A stretch of 64,000 nt of DNA from Doris montereyensis (GCA_037039925.1 JAXRKP010000119.1:207501-271500), one strand, 5' to 3'; counted from the first letter of the stretch, positions 1 through 46,839 are shown. Translations and numbers: made by a program. The notes: generated from the letters alone by a model not told the origin.

Positions 1-595
<595 letters not shown>

Positions 596-755
596 CAATT
601 TAATGTCAATAAAGATAATAACTTGAGGCTGAGGGCTAATACGGTGTGTATCAAATAGGAAAATATAACATGTACATGTATATTGTACTGCTGCTGTGTG
701 TACAACTTGTGAAAGTTGTGCAGACAAGCAGTGAGACAAAAGGCATGTCGACAAG

Positions 756-970
756 GAAGAACAATAACATGAAATAATATTAATGCCCCATTAGGAACAA
801 AGACAGGACACATATAAAAGGAATAGACAGGAAAATAAATCTTTGGGTACCATTGACGGCATCCTATCATTAGTGTCGAAACATGTTTCCTGTCTATTCC
901 TCTGTATCTGTCTCGTCTTCGTTCCATTGGGATTTATCTTTGATACTATTATTTCATGTTATTATTCTTC
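756..970. mobile_element. Fold-back (inverted-repeat) element, MITE-like
   Basis: The left arm (756-835) is matched in reverse complement by the right arm (about 880-970). Both arms start GAAGAAYAATAACATGAAA at the outer ends and contain GGAATAGACAGGAAA at the inner ends. The arms are about 80 bp each, imperfect, around a loop of about 45 bp. There is no coding capacity. No clear target-site duplication was seen, so the transposon superfamily cannot be given. Confidence 0.7.
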
Positions 971-2032
971 AATATTATGCAGATAAAGAATCTGAAAGGA
1001 ACCGTTTATATAGTGTATTATAGCTTAAACAACTTTTACTTGGGCCTAGGAACGATCGTTGTGGCAGTAGGAACTGCACTTACGAATGTGTTGTCATTGC
1101 TATCAAGATTGAAAGTACTGGTCCCAGCGACTCATTGAAAAATCCCCGTGGCAGCAGCGCACGAAGTACTTGCACTACTTGCAGACTTTGCCTTTGACAG
1201 GCGTATACACTTAGCTATCCTAACACTACTATTAGTGTAACAATCAATTCACCTAGATCTAGGTTTCTTCGCATAAAACTTGCTCTCAGCGAGCGTCGTA
1301 ACCATCGAAGACATTTGGTTGAAATTTTGCATGAAGACTTTGATTTTTGATGACCCCAAGTTAATTTTTCTCTCAAGAATTAGTAGATCTATTGTAGTTT
1401 TCGAATTTGCTTCTTTGTGCTATAACAAAAAATGACAGCACTTACCAGGGTAAACATTTAGGGTGGTTTACAGTAATAATCTAACACTACCACACCGTGT
1501 TTATTGTATTTTGAGTGCCACCAAAACGGGACACTTCACGAGATTATAGCAAGTTGAAAAGCAAACTCACGTAATTGTTCACTCGCAGACCAACACAACA
1601 CGAAAGTCAGAGGCGTTTTTAGAATCTTTATAGAAATTATTTCCATCATGGATTTCAATATCAAACTGGTTGCGGTTCGGAGCATTGCGTTGAAACTATT
1701 TTCTTACTTCTCCAGAGAAGTAAAGACATGCACATTTTAACAAGAAAATTGACACGCACTTGGAATAAATCTTTTCGAAAGGCGATAAGCGACTCAGAAA
1801 GTGGCTGAGATGATAAACATGAAGGAAAAAAAGCTTCGCTTCTTTTGCAAAACAAAACGAGGAACAGATGTTTTTTAGGGCTAATCTTTCTAATGGCATT
1901 AAGGCAGTCCCAATCCTGCAACCTCATTATTGTGCCTACATGGATTTAAGGTACATTTCCATGAGTACATCATACGTGTTACGTGATGCATAAACATCAA
2001 TTTCATGGAAATTTAACTAGGGTGTTACCATG
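971..2032. other. No gene recognised; low-repeat AT-rich DNA
   Basis: Mostly unique-looking, AT-rich sequence. It contains a short palindrome CCTAGATCTAGG near 1252 and open frames under 90 codons with no recognisable domain. I see no exon or RNA gene. Confidence 0.5.
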
Positions 2033-4015
2033 TGTGCGTCATCTGTCATGCGTCATGCGTATTGGCTGTTTCAATGTGTACGTATACATGATGCATGACA
2101 CATATTGGCTGTTTCCATGTGTGCGTATACGTGATGCATGACACGTATTGGCTGTTTCAATGCGTGCGTGTCGTGATGCATGACGCGTATTGGCTGTTTC
2201 CGTAATGCGTATCGTGATGCATGACACGTATTGGCTGTTTCAATGTGTATTACGTATCGTGATGCATGACACGTATTGGCTGTTTCAATGTGTATGTATC
2301 GTGATGCATGACACGTATTGGCTGTTTCCATGTGTAGGTATCGTGATGCATGACACGTATTGGCTGTTTCCATGTGTAGGTATACGTGATGCATGACACG
2401 TATTGGCTGTTTCAAGCGTGTACGTATATGTGATGCATGACACGTATTGGCTGTTTCAATGTGTGTACGCATCGTGATGCATGACACGTATTGGCTGTTT
2501 CAATGTGTACGTATACGTGATGCATGACACGTATTGGCTGTTTCCATGTGTATGTATACGTGATGCATGACACGTATTGGCTGTTTCCATGTGCACGTAT
2601 ATGTGATGCATGACACGTATTGGCTGTTTCAATGTGTACGTATATGTGATGCATGACACGTATTGGCTGCTTCCATGTGTACGTATACGTGATGCATGAC
2701 ACGTATTGGCTGTTTCCATGTGTACGTATACGTGATGCATGACACGTATTGGCTGTTTCCATGTGTATGTATACGTGATGCATGACACGTATTGGCTGTT
2801 TCAATGTGTACGTATCGTGATGCATGACACGTATTGGCTGTTTCAATGTGTACGTATATGTGATGCATGACACGTATTGGCTGTTTCCATGTGTATGTAT
2901 ACGTGATGCATGACACATATTGGCTGTTTCCATGTGTACAAATATGTGATGCATGACATGTGTTGGCTGTTTCCATGTGTACGTATATGTGATGCATATT
3001 CGCTGTTTCCATGTGTAATATATATGTGATGCGTGATGCGTATTGGCTGTTTCAATGTGTAATATACGTGATCGTCATGCGTATTGGCTGTTTTCCCTGT
3101 GTACATATACGTGATGCATGACACGTATTTCCTGTTTCCATCATGTACATATACGTTTGATGCATGACATCGTATTGGCTGTTTTCCATGTGTACATATA
3201 CGTGATGCATGACACGTATTGGCTGTTTCCATTGTGTACGTATATGTGATGCGTCATGCGTATTGGCTGTTTCCATGTGTATGTATATGTGATGCATCAT
3301 GCGTATTGGCTGTTTTCATGTGTGCGTCATCTGTCATGCATCATGCGTATTGGCTGTTTCCATGTGCACGTATACGTGATGCATAACACGCATTGGCTGT
3401 TTCCATGTGTACGTCATCTGTCATGCGTCATCGCGTATTGGCTGTTTCCATGTGTGCGTATATGTGATGCATCATGCGCATTGGCGTTTCAATGTGTACG
3501 TATACGTGATGCATGACACATATTGGCTGTTTCCATGTGCATTATGCGTGATGCGTCATGCGTATTGGCTGTTTCCATGTGTACGTATACATGATCGGCT
3601 GTATTGGCTGTTTCCATGTAATACGTATCGTGATCGTCATGCGTATTGGCTGTTTTTCCATGATCGTCATGCGTATTGGCTGTTTATGCGTATATGTGAT
3701 GCATCATGCATATTGGCTGTTTCCATGATACGCATTATCGTGCGTTGGCTGTTTCCATGTGTCGTCATCTGTGATCGTCATCGTATTGGCTGTTTCCATG
3801 TAATGCGTATATGTGATGCATCATGGCGTTTCCATGCGTATACGTGATGCATGACACATATGGCTGTTTCCATGTTATCGTATATGTGATCGTCATGCGT
3901 ATTGGCTGTTTCCATGCGTGGCTGTGTGATCGTCATGCATATTGGCTGTTTCCATATGTGATCGTGTCGTCATCGCGTATTGGCGTATTTCCATGGCTGT
4001 TTCCATGTTTGTAAT
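2033..4015 (+). repeat. 43-bp satellite array (about 45 copies)
   Basis: A tandem unit of 43 bp centred on GACACGTATTGGCTGTTTCC, then ATGTGTACGTATACGTGATGCAT. Units are very regular from about 2090 to 2990. From about 3000 to the end they become ragged, with many small losses and substitutions (for example GATGCGTCATGCG beside GATCGTCATGCG). Each unit carries ATTGGCTG, an inverted CCAAT-type word, and the palindrome ATGCAT. Open frames across it simply follow the unit length. Confidence 0.95.
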
Positions 4016-4180
4016 GTATACATGACGCTGTGATGCGTGAAAAAAGATTGACGCGTGATGGTAAAAAATTTGGAAAAGAAAATGTTTGCATGTGAGCGTG
4101 ATGCGTTTTCGAGCGATCAAGCCATCGTTCGAATACGCACCATCTCTACGGACACCGGTAGTGTCTCCATTGGGCATGTC

Positions 4181-4356
4181 CCGAGAAGCACGTGTTTCCG
4201 CTGTTGTGTTTTTGAGCGCCTACGATAACAGGATGTCACGAAATTTCATCGCAGATGGTCAATTAATGTATCCAGTAGATCATCTGCGATGAAATTTCAC
4301 GGAATCCTGCTGTTTTAGGCGGTGAAAACTCAACCTCGGAAACACGTCCTTCTCGG
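4181..4356. mobile_element. Fold-back hairpin element, MITE-like
   Basis: The left arm (4181-about 4258) and the right arm (about 4277-4356) are imperfect reverse complements. Both start CCGAGAAG at the outer ends and share GTGTTTCCG, CGCCTA and, next to the loop, GAAATTTCATCGCAGATG. The loop is about 20 bp. It has no open frame of interest. It lies between two oppositely oriented stretches of the same satellite family. Confidence 0.75.
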
Positions 4357-4607
4357 CAAAATCCTGCTCTTTTTAACCTTCCAGCCAAAGCCTTTCCTTT
4401 GTTGTAAGCATTCATGTACCACCACCATCTGCATTTTCCATCATCCATCAATCTCTTCAGCTAGCAGAACAAAGGACCTATGGTTACAACTTTATCTTGC
4501 TGTTCCCGACCTCTAGACCTGCAAATAGCCATTGGGATATGTTCAGAGCTGTAGTCAAAGAGCAAACTGACAGATCAGGCACATATAAATATAAACTTGC
4601 ACATGAG

Positions 4608-5510
<903 letters not shown>

Positions 5511-5951
5511 CATAATTAAAACAACAATTTTTTTTCTTGAAGCATCGCATGAGGTATGTTTTGAGATGTTTTTTTGTGACACAATGGTGTCTTCCGAACA
5601 TAATGTTCAAACAAATGACAGATCAGGTATTGACGCAGAGGTATACATGGAAAGATGCATTTACAGAAACAGACAATACACATCATGAGGACATGGGAAG
5701 CGTATTTAAAAGAGCATGCAGTGACAGTTTTGTCATGGAAACAGACAATACACCTATAGGTATTGGAAACAGACAACACAGTGTTTTGATATTTACACTA
5801 GAACGTCTCTTGGAACAGACATTGATTTGTAGATCTCAGCTTGGACCCATAACCTTCTGCTGAGAGACCGATGCCTCTTGAACCCATAAAGCGCCAGTAC
5901 TCTCAAAGATCAGGTGAAACATTTAAATAATTTGGAGCTATTATCAGTTTA

Positions 5952-6228
<277 letters not shown>

Positions 6229-6399
6229 GATATATATATCTTTGTACACATCACGCATACGTATACATGGAAACAGACTACGCATCACATCTTTGAGAGT
6301 AACACATGCAGCTTGTCAGTCATGCAGCAAACAACTCCTTCTTGTCACAATGCGCACACATGAAAACAAGCAATACGCATCATGCATGATGGACACGTA

Positions 6400-7175
6400 G
6401 AAACGCACCCAAAGAGGGGAAAGCAGTCTCAATATCTTTGTTTTCCATAACATATTACAGCATTGGAAAAACTGCATGTAGTTATTTTACAAACTCTAGA
6501 CGGTTCAGGTTTATCATAACCAGATGGTTGTTTTCCTTTGATAAACAATGAATCGAAAGTAGCATTATTTCAGGTTCAAACAATACATATTATAATTTAT
6601 GTATAAAATAAAGCTCAAGTCAACGATGTCTATGCAACACTTTCTTTCTTTCTCCCAATTGACATGACTAATATATTTACATTGGTTACCCGCATCCGAG
6701 TCACAGGCTGAACCATGGATGACGTTGACAATAGTACCTACTATATGTAGGCCTACTATTGTATGATTTGTGTCCATCACAGCTTCCTCTTGAATATTGA
6801 AAAGCGTTACTTTTATGAACCTTGTAAAGTATACAAATTTACTAAATCGTGTTCATGACTGTGAGAACAAATATAATGTTGTCATTGTTAATGACAATGA
6901 AATGTATGCTAACCACTAATATATTAAAATACAAAAAAGGAAGGAGACAACCGGACCATCAGTACCAGAATGAAGGCATAAATAAAAAAAAGCCCAAACT
7001 GTTTACAAAACACTCCTGTGGTTTTGACAAAGAATGGACAGGTATGTCTGAAAAAAGCTAGTACCACTAACATAAAATATTTCCTTGGATAAACATTGGA
7101 ATGGGTCTAAATGTATTATACACATACGGGGTATTTAACTTTTTACACAACACATGGTTTGAAATTCGCATTACA
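6400..7175. other. No gene recognised
   Basis: AT-rich, mostly unique sequence with only short open frames (up to about 70 codons) that match nothing I know. No splice-consistent exon could be supported. Confidence 0.45.
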
Positions 7176-7507
<332 letters not shown>

Positions 7508-8035
7508 GAGGCAATGGGGCGAAATTGGTAGTGTCACCATATCATATCATTTATCACACACAGTATCGGAAAGAATTAAATCTAGATGCATAATTGCACA
7601 AGTCATTTAAATCAACAATTGGTTCAGTCATAATCGCACAAGTCTTTGCCCAAGTAATTTTTTGTCATTTCACATTTGGTTAAGTCAGAGAAATAACGAA
7701 GTATAACTTATAATCACAAATTCAACTCGCCACAATGTTTTTACCAGACTGTAATGATGTTTGCCATATAAACATTATTACATATATTGCAAGTAGGCTT
7801 TGTGAAAATGGCTTTTGTCGATTTTCTTAAAACCACTAAAAATGACTTGGGCAATTGCGGAATGACGGTGGCGACATTTCATTTACGTAAAGACGAACTG
7901 TAACAAATTCTGCACACGAAATTTCACAACTATTGGATTTGTGTAACTATGAGTTATTTTCATCATACATCATGACCCCAACACACCATTTTAATTTTGT
8001 TCTCGACGGACTAAGCAAGGCACTATTGCGTAACA
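7508..8035. other. No gene recognised
   Basis: AT-rich unique sequence without supported exons, RNA genes or repeats. Confidence 0.4.
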
Positions 8036-8170
8036 GATCAGGTAAGCGGATCGATAACCAGTTCTATTGGAGACGGACGTGAAAAAGGAGGTCCCGTGTG
8101 CAGATCACACCACTCTGCGAACGTTAAAAATCTCTTGACTGTTTACATGGCAGCCTGGGCATGTATGGTG
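8036..8170 (+). repeat. SINE family A, fragment (core region)
   Basis: Contains the family A words GGAGACGGACGTGAAAAAGG, CAGATCACACCACTCTG and ACTGTTTACA.GGCAG in the same order as full copies (see 10362-10648). The tRNA-like head is missing. Confidence 0.65.
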
Positions 8171-8699
8171 TTCTCACCTCTGACACAAACTCCTTACTGA
8201 GTAAGGGAAATGCCAAATATGATAATAAGCCCTTTTATTTCATGGTTACAATTTGTAACTAGGCCTGCTCTACTCTAGATCCAGATATAGTTTCCGTCAA
8301 CCTCCAATGAAACAATACGCACCAAATCCAATTACTGGTAACAATTTGGTACTGGAAGGCTTCATTATAAGACACCGTAGATCTCCTTCGTATGCTTGAA
8401 ATGTAGATCTAGTCTTGACACATGGCATGGACATGCAACCTACATGTATTTTCAAATCCGCAGGTTTTGTTACGCTCCTCTTAGTCAGAGGAGTTAAAAC
8501 GTTTAAACGCAGCACAATGCCGTGGCATTTTTCGAAGGAGCTCAACGCAAAGCGAAAAAATACTTGTAACATCAGTCAACGTAGAACACACGACATGTGT
8601 AAGTCTTCTTCCTGGCCTACTAATGGTACACGCATCGACGTTGCTAACCGATGTAAACACTTTAATCACGTGGCCGCTATTGACGATGTATAAGACTTC

Positions 8700-8703
8700 A
8701 TAG

Positions 8704-8734
<31 letters not shown>

Positions 8735-9945
8735 TAAATTTATAAGGCGCATTATCTTAGCATTAAAAGCTCTATGCGCCGTACAAGACAATTTCATACA
8801 TTTTAAAACATATTTACACAAATCACTGAGGTCATTCCATAAATGAGGAGAACAGACTGAGAAGGCTCTATCCCCCGTACGCGTAAACGCACGAGGCATA
8901 GAAAGGTTATTGTCATAACTAGATCTAAGGGTTCGTGAAGGCAAATGGTGCGAGATAAGTTCGCTGAGATAGTTAGGGGCCTGTTCATGTAAGCATTTGT
9001 ATGTTGGGATTTTGAATTTAATTCTCTCAATTATAGGCAGCCAGTAGAGGTCTTTCAGAATGGGAGTAACATGGTCCTTCTTATTCTTAAGGGCAATTAC
9101 TTTAGCAGCGAAGTTCTGAACTTTCTGAAGTTTTGAATAGAATTTTTAGGTAAGCCAAAAAGTAAAGAATTACAGTAGTCAAGTCGACTGGTGACAAAGG
9201 CTTTAATAAGTAATTTTGTAGTATCGTAATCAATGAAAGTTCTAATGTTTCTTATATTTCTTAAATGAAATAATGAGGTTTGGCATACTTTACTAATGTG
9301 AGTAAACATAGTTAAATGAGCATCAAATATACATCCAAGATTCTTAACTGCATCTAAAATGTCCACATTGGATCGGCAGATGTCGAGACAGTTTATGTCC
9401 ATTTTTTAACAGATGATTTAGTCCCAAACAGTATCACATCAGTCTTGTCACTGTTCAACTTTAATTTATTTATGGTCATCCATTCCTGTATCTCTTGGGT
9501 GCACTTTTGGATCATGTCGAATGATGATGTTCGGCCGGATGGTGTTGCTTCAATGTAAAGTTGAGTATCATCTGCGTATAGATGATACTTTAAACCATGG
9601 CGATCTATGATGTATGCCAGGGGTGCGGTGTATAGCGTGAAGAGAACAGGACCGAGAATGGAACCCTGGGGTACTCCAAAAGAAAAGGAGATGGTGTCGA
9701 TGTTGTTGTATCAACTTTGATGACCTGGGTCCTTTCTGCTAAGTAGCTGCTGAACCATTTCAAGGCGGTGTCTTCTATACCGAAGTATTTCACCAGTCTC
9801 GAAAGTAGCACTTGGTGGTCGATGGTGTCGAATGCAGCACTTAGGTCAAGGAGGACCAGAATGGCACACGATTTGTTGTCAATGGTGCGTATGATGTCGT
9901 TGTGAACTCTTAGGAGAGCTGTTTCCGTGGAATGACATTTTTAGT
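8700..9945 (-). mobile_element. Non-LTR retrotransposon (LINE), 5'-truncated, reverse strand
   Basis: Reading the - strand from 9945 downward, reverse transcriptase motifs appear in order: LLDLSAAFDTIDH (motif A, about 9820-9860), a stretch near 9600-9800 with [33 protein letters not shown] (about 9641-9680) and the catalytic YADDTQ (9561-9578). These are followed by VTSRLDYCNSLLFGLPKN (about 9160-9200) and a C-terminal RTGDRAFSVCSPHLWNDL (about 8830-8885). The arrangement and wording are those of the L2/Rex1/CR1-like LINE group (family knowledge). The 3' end runs into a short ATT microsatellite at 8705-8733, as is common for such elements. The frame is broken in several places, so the copy is dead. 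Confidence 0.85.
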
Positions 9946-10361
9946 ACGCTGATTGAAACTTGGTGGTCATAACGCTACACTATTGTAATATATTCTACAC
10001 CACTTAATGTTACTGTTACTTTGTTTTCAATTCAAATTATTCTTACGGTGACACTGATTTGAGAAGGGAGCAGATCCTGATTAACGCATGTCTACTGTCA
10101 ACACTTTAAAGTTTGGCGGTAGTTAAATTGAAAACAGAGAAAATATCAAAATAATTCGCCGCTTTGAGAGAACAATACTGTGAGTACTAGATCTAGATCT
10201 ATACACAAACTTCAATTCAAGATTTATTGGGTCATGATAAATGTAACGCTGGATGCAAAAAAATGAGTACGCTGTTTTTCATAAAAGTAGATCTAATAGT
10301 AGAGAAAATTCAACTAAACCGCGAACATACTTAGGTGAACGGAATAAGAATTTTGTTGCCT
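9946..10361. other. No gene recognised
   Basis: AT-rich sequence upstream of the LINE start and before a SINE. It contains the TAGATCTAGATCTATA motif that recurs in intron 1 of the downstream gene. Confidence 0.4.
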
Positions 10362-10648
10362 AATGATTTTGATTTGATTTACCCACATCCACAACTAAGA
10401 TGATGTCCGGACTGCCCTGTAAACAGCCAAGGGATCTTTAACGTGCACAGAGTGTTGTGATCTGCACATGGGACCTCCTTTTTATCGTCCGTCTCCGATG
10501 GGACTAGGTGTCGATCTACGTACCTGAACCAGGAGAGTAGATTTTGCTTGAAAATAACTCGAGAACATTTTTCAACTGATGGCGGGGCTCGAATACATTA
10601 CCTTTTGGTTGAGAGGCTGACACCTTGCCTCTGGACTACCGAGTCTCC
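10362..10648 (-). repeat. SINE family A, near full-length copy
   Basis: On the - strand it opens with a tRNA-like head: GACTCGGTAGTCCAGAGGCA, then the box-B-like word near ATTCGAGCCCC. A linker follows, then GGAGGTCCCATGTGCAGATC, GTGCACGTTAAAGATCCCTT and GGCTGTTTACAGGGCAGTCC, ending in an AAATCAAATC tail. This is the best reference copy; eight other whole or partial copies lie in the window. Confidence 0.8.
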
Positions 10649-10849
10649 TTTCGCCTAATGTGTCAATTTATGGAATTCACTTATGTTGTTCATTGGTTTA
10701 CTATTTTAAGAAATTCGTATCGTAATTAGGTCAGGATAGTTTCTTTAATTTCATGTTTTCCCATTTGCACGTTTCTCTCCACTCAACCACAGTTAGCCAA
10801 TCAGAGAAGAGAGCGACAAAAAAATCGTTCGACCTCAACTTGAGAATGA

Positions 10850-11137
10850 GAGTTGAGAGAGAGAGAAAGAGTGACTTGAGAGAGAGAGAGAGAGAGAGAG
10901 AGACTAGAGAGGGCAGACATAAAATAATAAAACGAAGGTTATCGTCGTTGACGCTGTCTTTCAATTCATCAGTGCCTTTCCTCGCAGTCAGACCCCAAGG
11001 CCCAACATCTCAGTGAAATTTGTTGCACCGTTGACATATCCAAGGAATAGATCTTTTTCATACTTCGTGAATCTAGGCAAGCTGCGTATCACGAAGCCAG
11101 AGGTTACGAGAATCAAAACAAAGATCTAACAGTGACG
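10850..11137 (+). promoter_or_regulatory. Probable promoter and 5' UTR of the ETNPPL-like gene
   Basis: A GA tract (10852-10912) sits about 230 bp upstream of the start codon. Next comes a TATA-like ATAAAATAA (about 10920) and a CpG-containing stretch (10930-10990) leading to the start codon. The reading frame upstream of the ATG stays open back to a TAA near 10922 but contains no other ATG. GA tracts near start sites are known GAGA-factor targets in arthropods; a role here is inference. The transcription start is not proven. Confidence 0.35.
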
Positions 11138-43339
<32,202 letters not shown>

Positions 43340-44315
43340 CGAAAAACGGTTCAAAGCAAACAGCTGAGACAACAGGACAACGGAAGCCCACATCAAGATT
43401 CATCAACGGACTCGGAAGAACCCCCTGTCAAAAGAAGCTGCCATGCCGAACGGGCTGGTTTGAACTCTAGGGTCAAAGTTCATTGAGTGGGTTGATTTCT
43501 GAATCTTGTTCCAATGGGTTTTACTTCTCGTTTGGTCCTGTGCTATCTTGTATGTCTGTCATATTACCTTGCTTTCCTTTAGGTCTTAAAGACTGGTAGG
43601 GTAGGTGGGGCGCTACAGGTTGGTCCTATTTCTTTCCTTTAACTCTTTCACCTGTTTTTCATCTTGCTGTTTCCTCCTAATTTCACTCTGAGATCACTGC
43701 CTATGGTGGTGGACAGTAAACTGCAATGAAAGAAAGACTGATAGTTTGTCAGGGGTCTTTTGCATAGGGAGGAAGCTGGATTTTTAATGGAAATAGACTT
43801 TGAAGACACTGGCTAACACGCACATACTCACACTTACTCTTACAGACACATGCATGCATGCACACTACAAAAGGGTTTTATGTAGTTGTTTGTTAGCACA
43901 TGTAGGCTGTTATGTTTTGTTGTTGTTTTTGTGTGTGTGTGTGTAGTGTAAGCATAACAAGGAAGAAGGGTGACTAGTGAATTTAATCAATTCTCTACTG
44001 TTTGGAGCTATTAGTTGACACAAGTATAAAGGAGTAGTTATTACTGATGTCATCATGAGTGTAAAACTCTGAAGCTTGAAATGCTGAGTACATGTAATAT
44101 ATATATATGTATATATATATCATGGTAATTACTAAATTAGTGTAATGAGTAAATATATAGAGATAACCCAATTTTTATAGCATTGTTGGAAGGGCTCCTA
44201 AAGGTAGATCTTGTATGACCGTTGCTGAATATATAAATATTGCCATTTTGATAAGTATAAACAATTAAGTGCATTGTATACACATTGTATACATAAGAAT
44301 ATAATAGTGTATGTT

Positions 44316-44320
<5 letters not shown>
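43340..44320. other. Probable 3' UTR and downstream flank of the ETNPPL-like gene
   Basis: Contains a family D copy at 43595-43735 and otherwise AT-rich sequence. No unambiguous poly(A) signal can be assigned. AATAAA words occur further on, at about 45483 and 46717. Confidence 0.45.
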
Positions 44321-44321
<1 letters not shown>

Positions 44322-44348
<27 letters not shown>

Positions 44349-44606
44349 TAATCCATTTCTATAGTGCCCACTCCCATCTTACAACAGCTCTAGGCGTACA
44401 ATTATACATACATAGTAAAATCATGAGCAATGTACATACATAAAAACGCAGGAAAATATCTTATTTATAAAGGTGGGTGGTACATGAATTAAAATCGCAT
44501 AATAAAGCGATTACTTTTTCTTGCTAGAAGTATGGCTTGAGATACATTTTAAGCATTTTTAAAGGTGTCTTCTGACATGTCAAACATAGATCGCAATGAC
44601 AGAACA
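44322..44606 (+). repeat. Dispersed repeat family E, copy 2 (linked to an ATT tract)
   Basis: Starts with an AAT tract, then ATCCATTTCTATAGTGCCCA, CTCTAGGCGTACAATTATAC and CATAGTAAAATCATGAGCAA, and ends CATAGATCGCAATGACAG. It is the counterpart of 5205-5510. The tandem array below starts directly at its end. Confidence 0.7.
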
Positions 44607-45350
44607 TCTTGTTGATACCCAGTCTTGGAGAGGTGATGGAAAAAGAACATCTTGTTGATATCCAGTCTTGGAGAGATGATAAAAAAAGAACATCTTGTTG
44701 ATATCCAATCTTAGAAAGATGAGAAAAAAGACCATGTTGTTGATACCCAGTCTTAGAGAGATGAGAAAAAAAGAACATCTTGTTGATACCCAGTCTTGGA
44801 GAAAGGATAAAAAAGACCATCTTGTTGATACCGTCTTGGAGAAAGGATAAAACCCATCTTGTTGATAAGACTATCTTGTTATCCTATCATGGAGAAAGGA
44901 TAAAAAGACTATCTTGTTGATATCCTATCATGGAGAAAGGATAAAAAAGATAAGACTATCTTGTTGATATCCTATCATGGAGAAAGGATAAAAAGACTAT
45001 CTTGTTGATATCCTATCATGGAGAAAGGATAAAAAGACCATCTTGTTGATATCCAATCTTGGAAAAGAGATATAAAAAAGAACATCTTGTTGATATACAG
45101 TCTTGGAGAAAGGATAAAAAAAGAACATCTTGCTGATGTCCAGTCTTGCAGAGATTCCAGAAGAACATCTTGCTGATATCCAGTCTTGGGAGAAATGATA
45201 AAGAAGAACATCTTGGAGAATGGGAACATCTTAGAGTGATATGCAGTCTTGGAGAGATGATAAAGAAGAACATCTTGTGATACAGCAATCTTGGAGAAAG
45301 GATAAAAAAATTAACATCTTGCAGAGTGATACCCAGTCTTAGAGAGATGT
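44600..45350 (+). repeat. About 42-bp minisatellite (about 17 copies)
   Basis: The unit is AGAACATCTTGTTGATACCC, then AGTCTTGGAGAGATGATAAAAA. Middle units (44860-45040) change to GACTATCTTGTTGATATCCT and ATCATGGAGAAAGG, a distinct subfamily. Confidence 0.95.
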
Positions 45351-46835
45351 ATTTTTATTTGTGTGATTATTTCAACACTAGAAATGTGCCCTGCTGTTTT
45401 TATTTATTTTTTGCATGTTTGCATGAATGATTGTCTTTGACTACCTAGCCATAGTTCTAGATGAAAACAAGATACAAATATAATAAATAAAAAAAAAAAA
45501 GAGACAAAGTTAAAAAATTCAAAGAGGACTTTCCTGACTTGAATGTTTTTGTTTCCTCAGGAAAAATAACTCATTGTCAAATCATAAAATTGGTTAAGTC
45601 TTGTGCACACAGAAAAACTTGTTTTTGTCTTCTTTTGCTGTGACGGGTTCATGATTTATGCCTAGCGATATAGTATGTCCTTATTTTCTTTACTTTTTTG
45701 TCGCAATTCAGTGACCTTTAAGTCGTATCTTACTGATTTCAATGTTCTTATCTATATTGTATGATGGCCTCATTTATAGAGTGATGTTTTTTACTGTATC
45801 AATCAGTCATTTACAAATCATAAAGTCCCAATTTCCTTTGTTATTTGACATTCAGCAATATGCTGTGTCCCAGCTGTCCGTGCTATATGTCACTGACGTC
45901 AAGTATCTCATTCCTTTTTTCTTGTAAAGTCTTTTACCTTTGATCTGCGATGTCCATTATTTTCCCTTGTGTAATTTGTTATCATTGATCTTGGTGACAT
46001 GAGGACATTTATAAGCTTGTTATTTTTTCATGCACGATATTTAAATGTTACTTTCACTGCCATTGGTGCATTTCTTTCATCAGCAATGCTGCCCGGTAAT
46101 GTTTGAACTTTGAACCTTATTTTCATGGACCCTATGTGAAAACTTATGAGGAGAAAAAATCTAATTCAAAATCCTCACGGTGGAACAGGGTATTGACAGT
46201 GGTAAATCTGGTTTTCTTATTTAAGCTTTCACAGGCAATCACAATCATGTATTGGGTTGGCACAGAGTTTAATTTGTTGTTGTTTTGAAAGAAAAGGCAA
46301 ATCTACCAGTTCAAAAAACTTCAATGCAATTTATTTATAAACTTTCTCATACCTTGTATAACTTTGTTTTGCATGTTGCATTTCAATATGAACTGAATTT
46401 TATTATACCTTTTCCTCTAGTGCTTTAACATGTATATTTAGAAGATATTTGATTTTTTCATAAATCTTATTTCATCTTATGAATAGGTTTATTTCATTAT
46501 GAATTATATATTTATAACTATGTGAATGAAATGAAGATGAATGATATATTATAGATTCATGAACGACATACATATGTATGTTGCAAATATCTTGTTAACA
46601 AAAGGAACTTATTTTTCATCCGGGGTTCTTTTGATTTTTACTGTTGTTTGCAAATTGTCTATTTGCAACACAAGATAAGTATTTTAAACATGAGTATTTT
46701 TAACTTAGTTTGTCAATAAATCATCTACAGGCAAGTCTTGGTGTAATTAATTTTGTCAACTTTGTGTTTTTATTTTATTTGAATATTATATATTTTTATT
46801 TTTAAACTTGGACCTTTTGAAAAGCTAAGTTGCTG
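45351..46835. other. AT-rich intergenic sequence, nothing recognised
   Basis: No exon, RNA or repeat family supported. A 12-base A run lies near 45485. Confidence 0.45.
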
Positions 46836-46839
46836 TTGC

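Noticed and set aside
2071..3300. Reverse-strand frames with periodic Cys and His (METANTCHASRIRTH-like), superficially zinc-finger-like
   Set aside because: The period comes from the 43-bp satellite; the Cys/His spacing does not fit C2H2 or any known finger, and several frames look equally open.
2033..4015. CRISPR-like repeat array
   Set aside because: Units are contiguous tandem repeats without unique spacers, and the genome is eukaryotic.
8297..8693. Overlapping 90-codon frames on both strands upstream of the reversed LINE
   Set aside because: No family signature on either strand and no splice context; both-strand openness suggests chance.
10753..11016. 87-codon forward frame in the promoter region
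   Set aside because: Its middle is the GA tract and it has no recognisable domain; the ETNPPL-like start at 11138 lies in a different frame.
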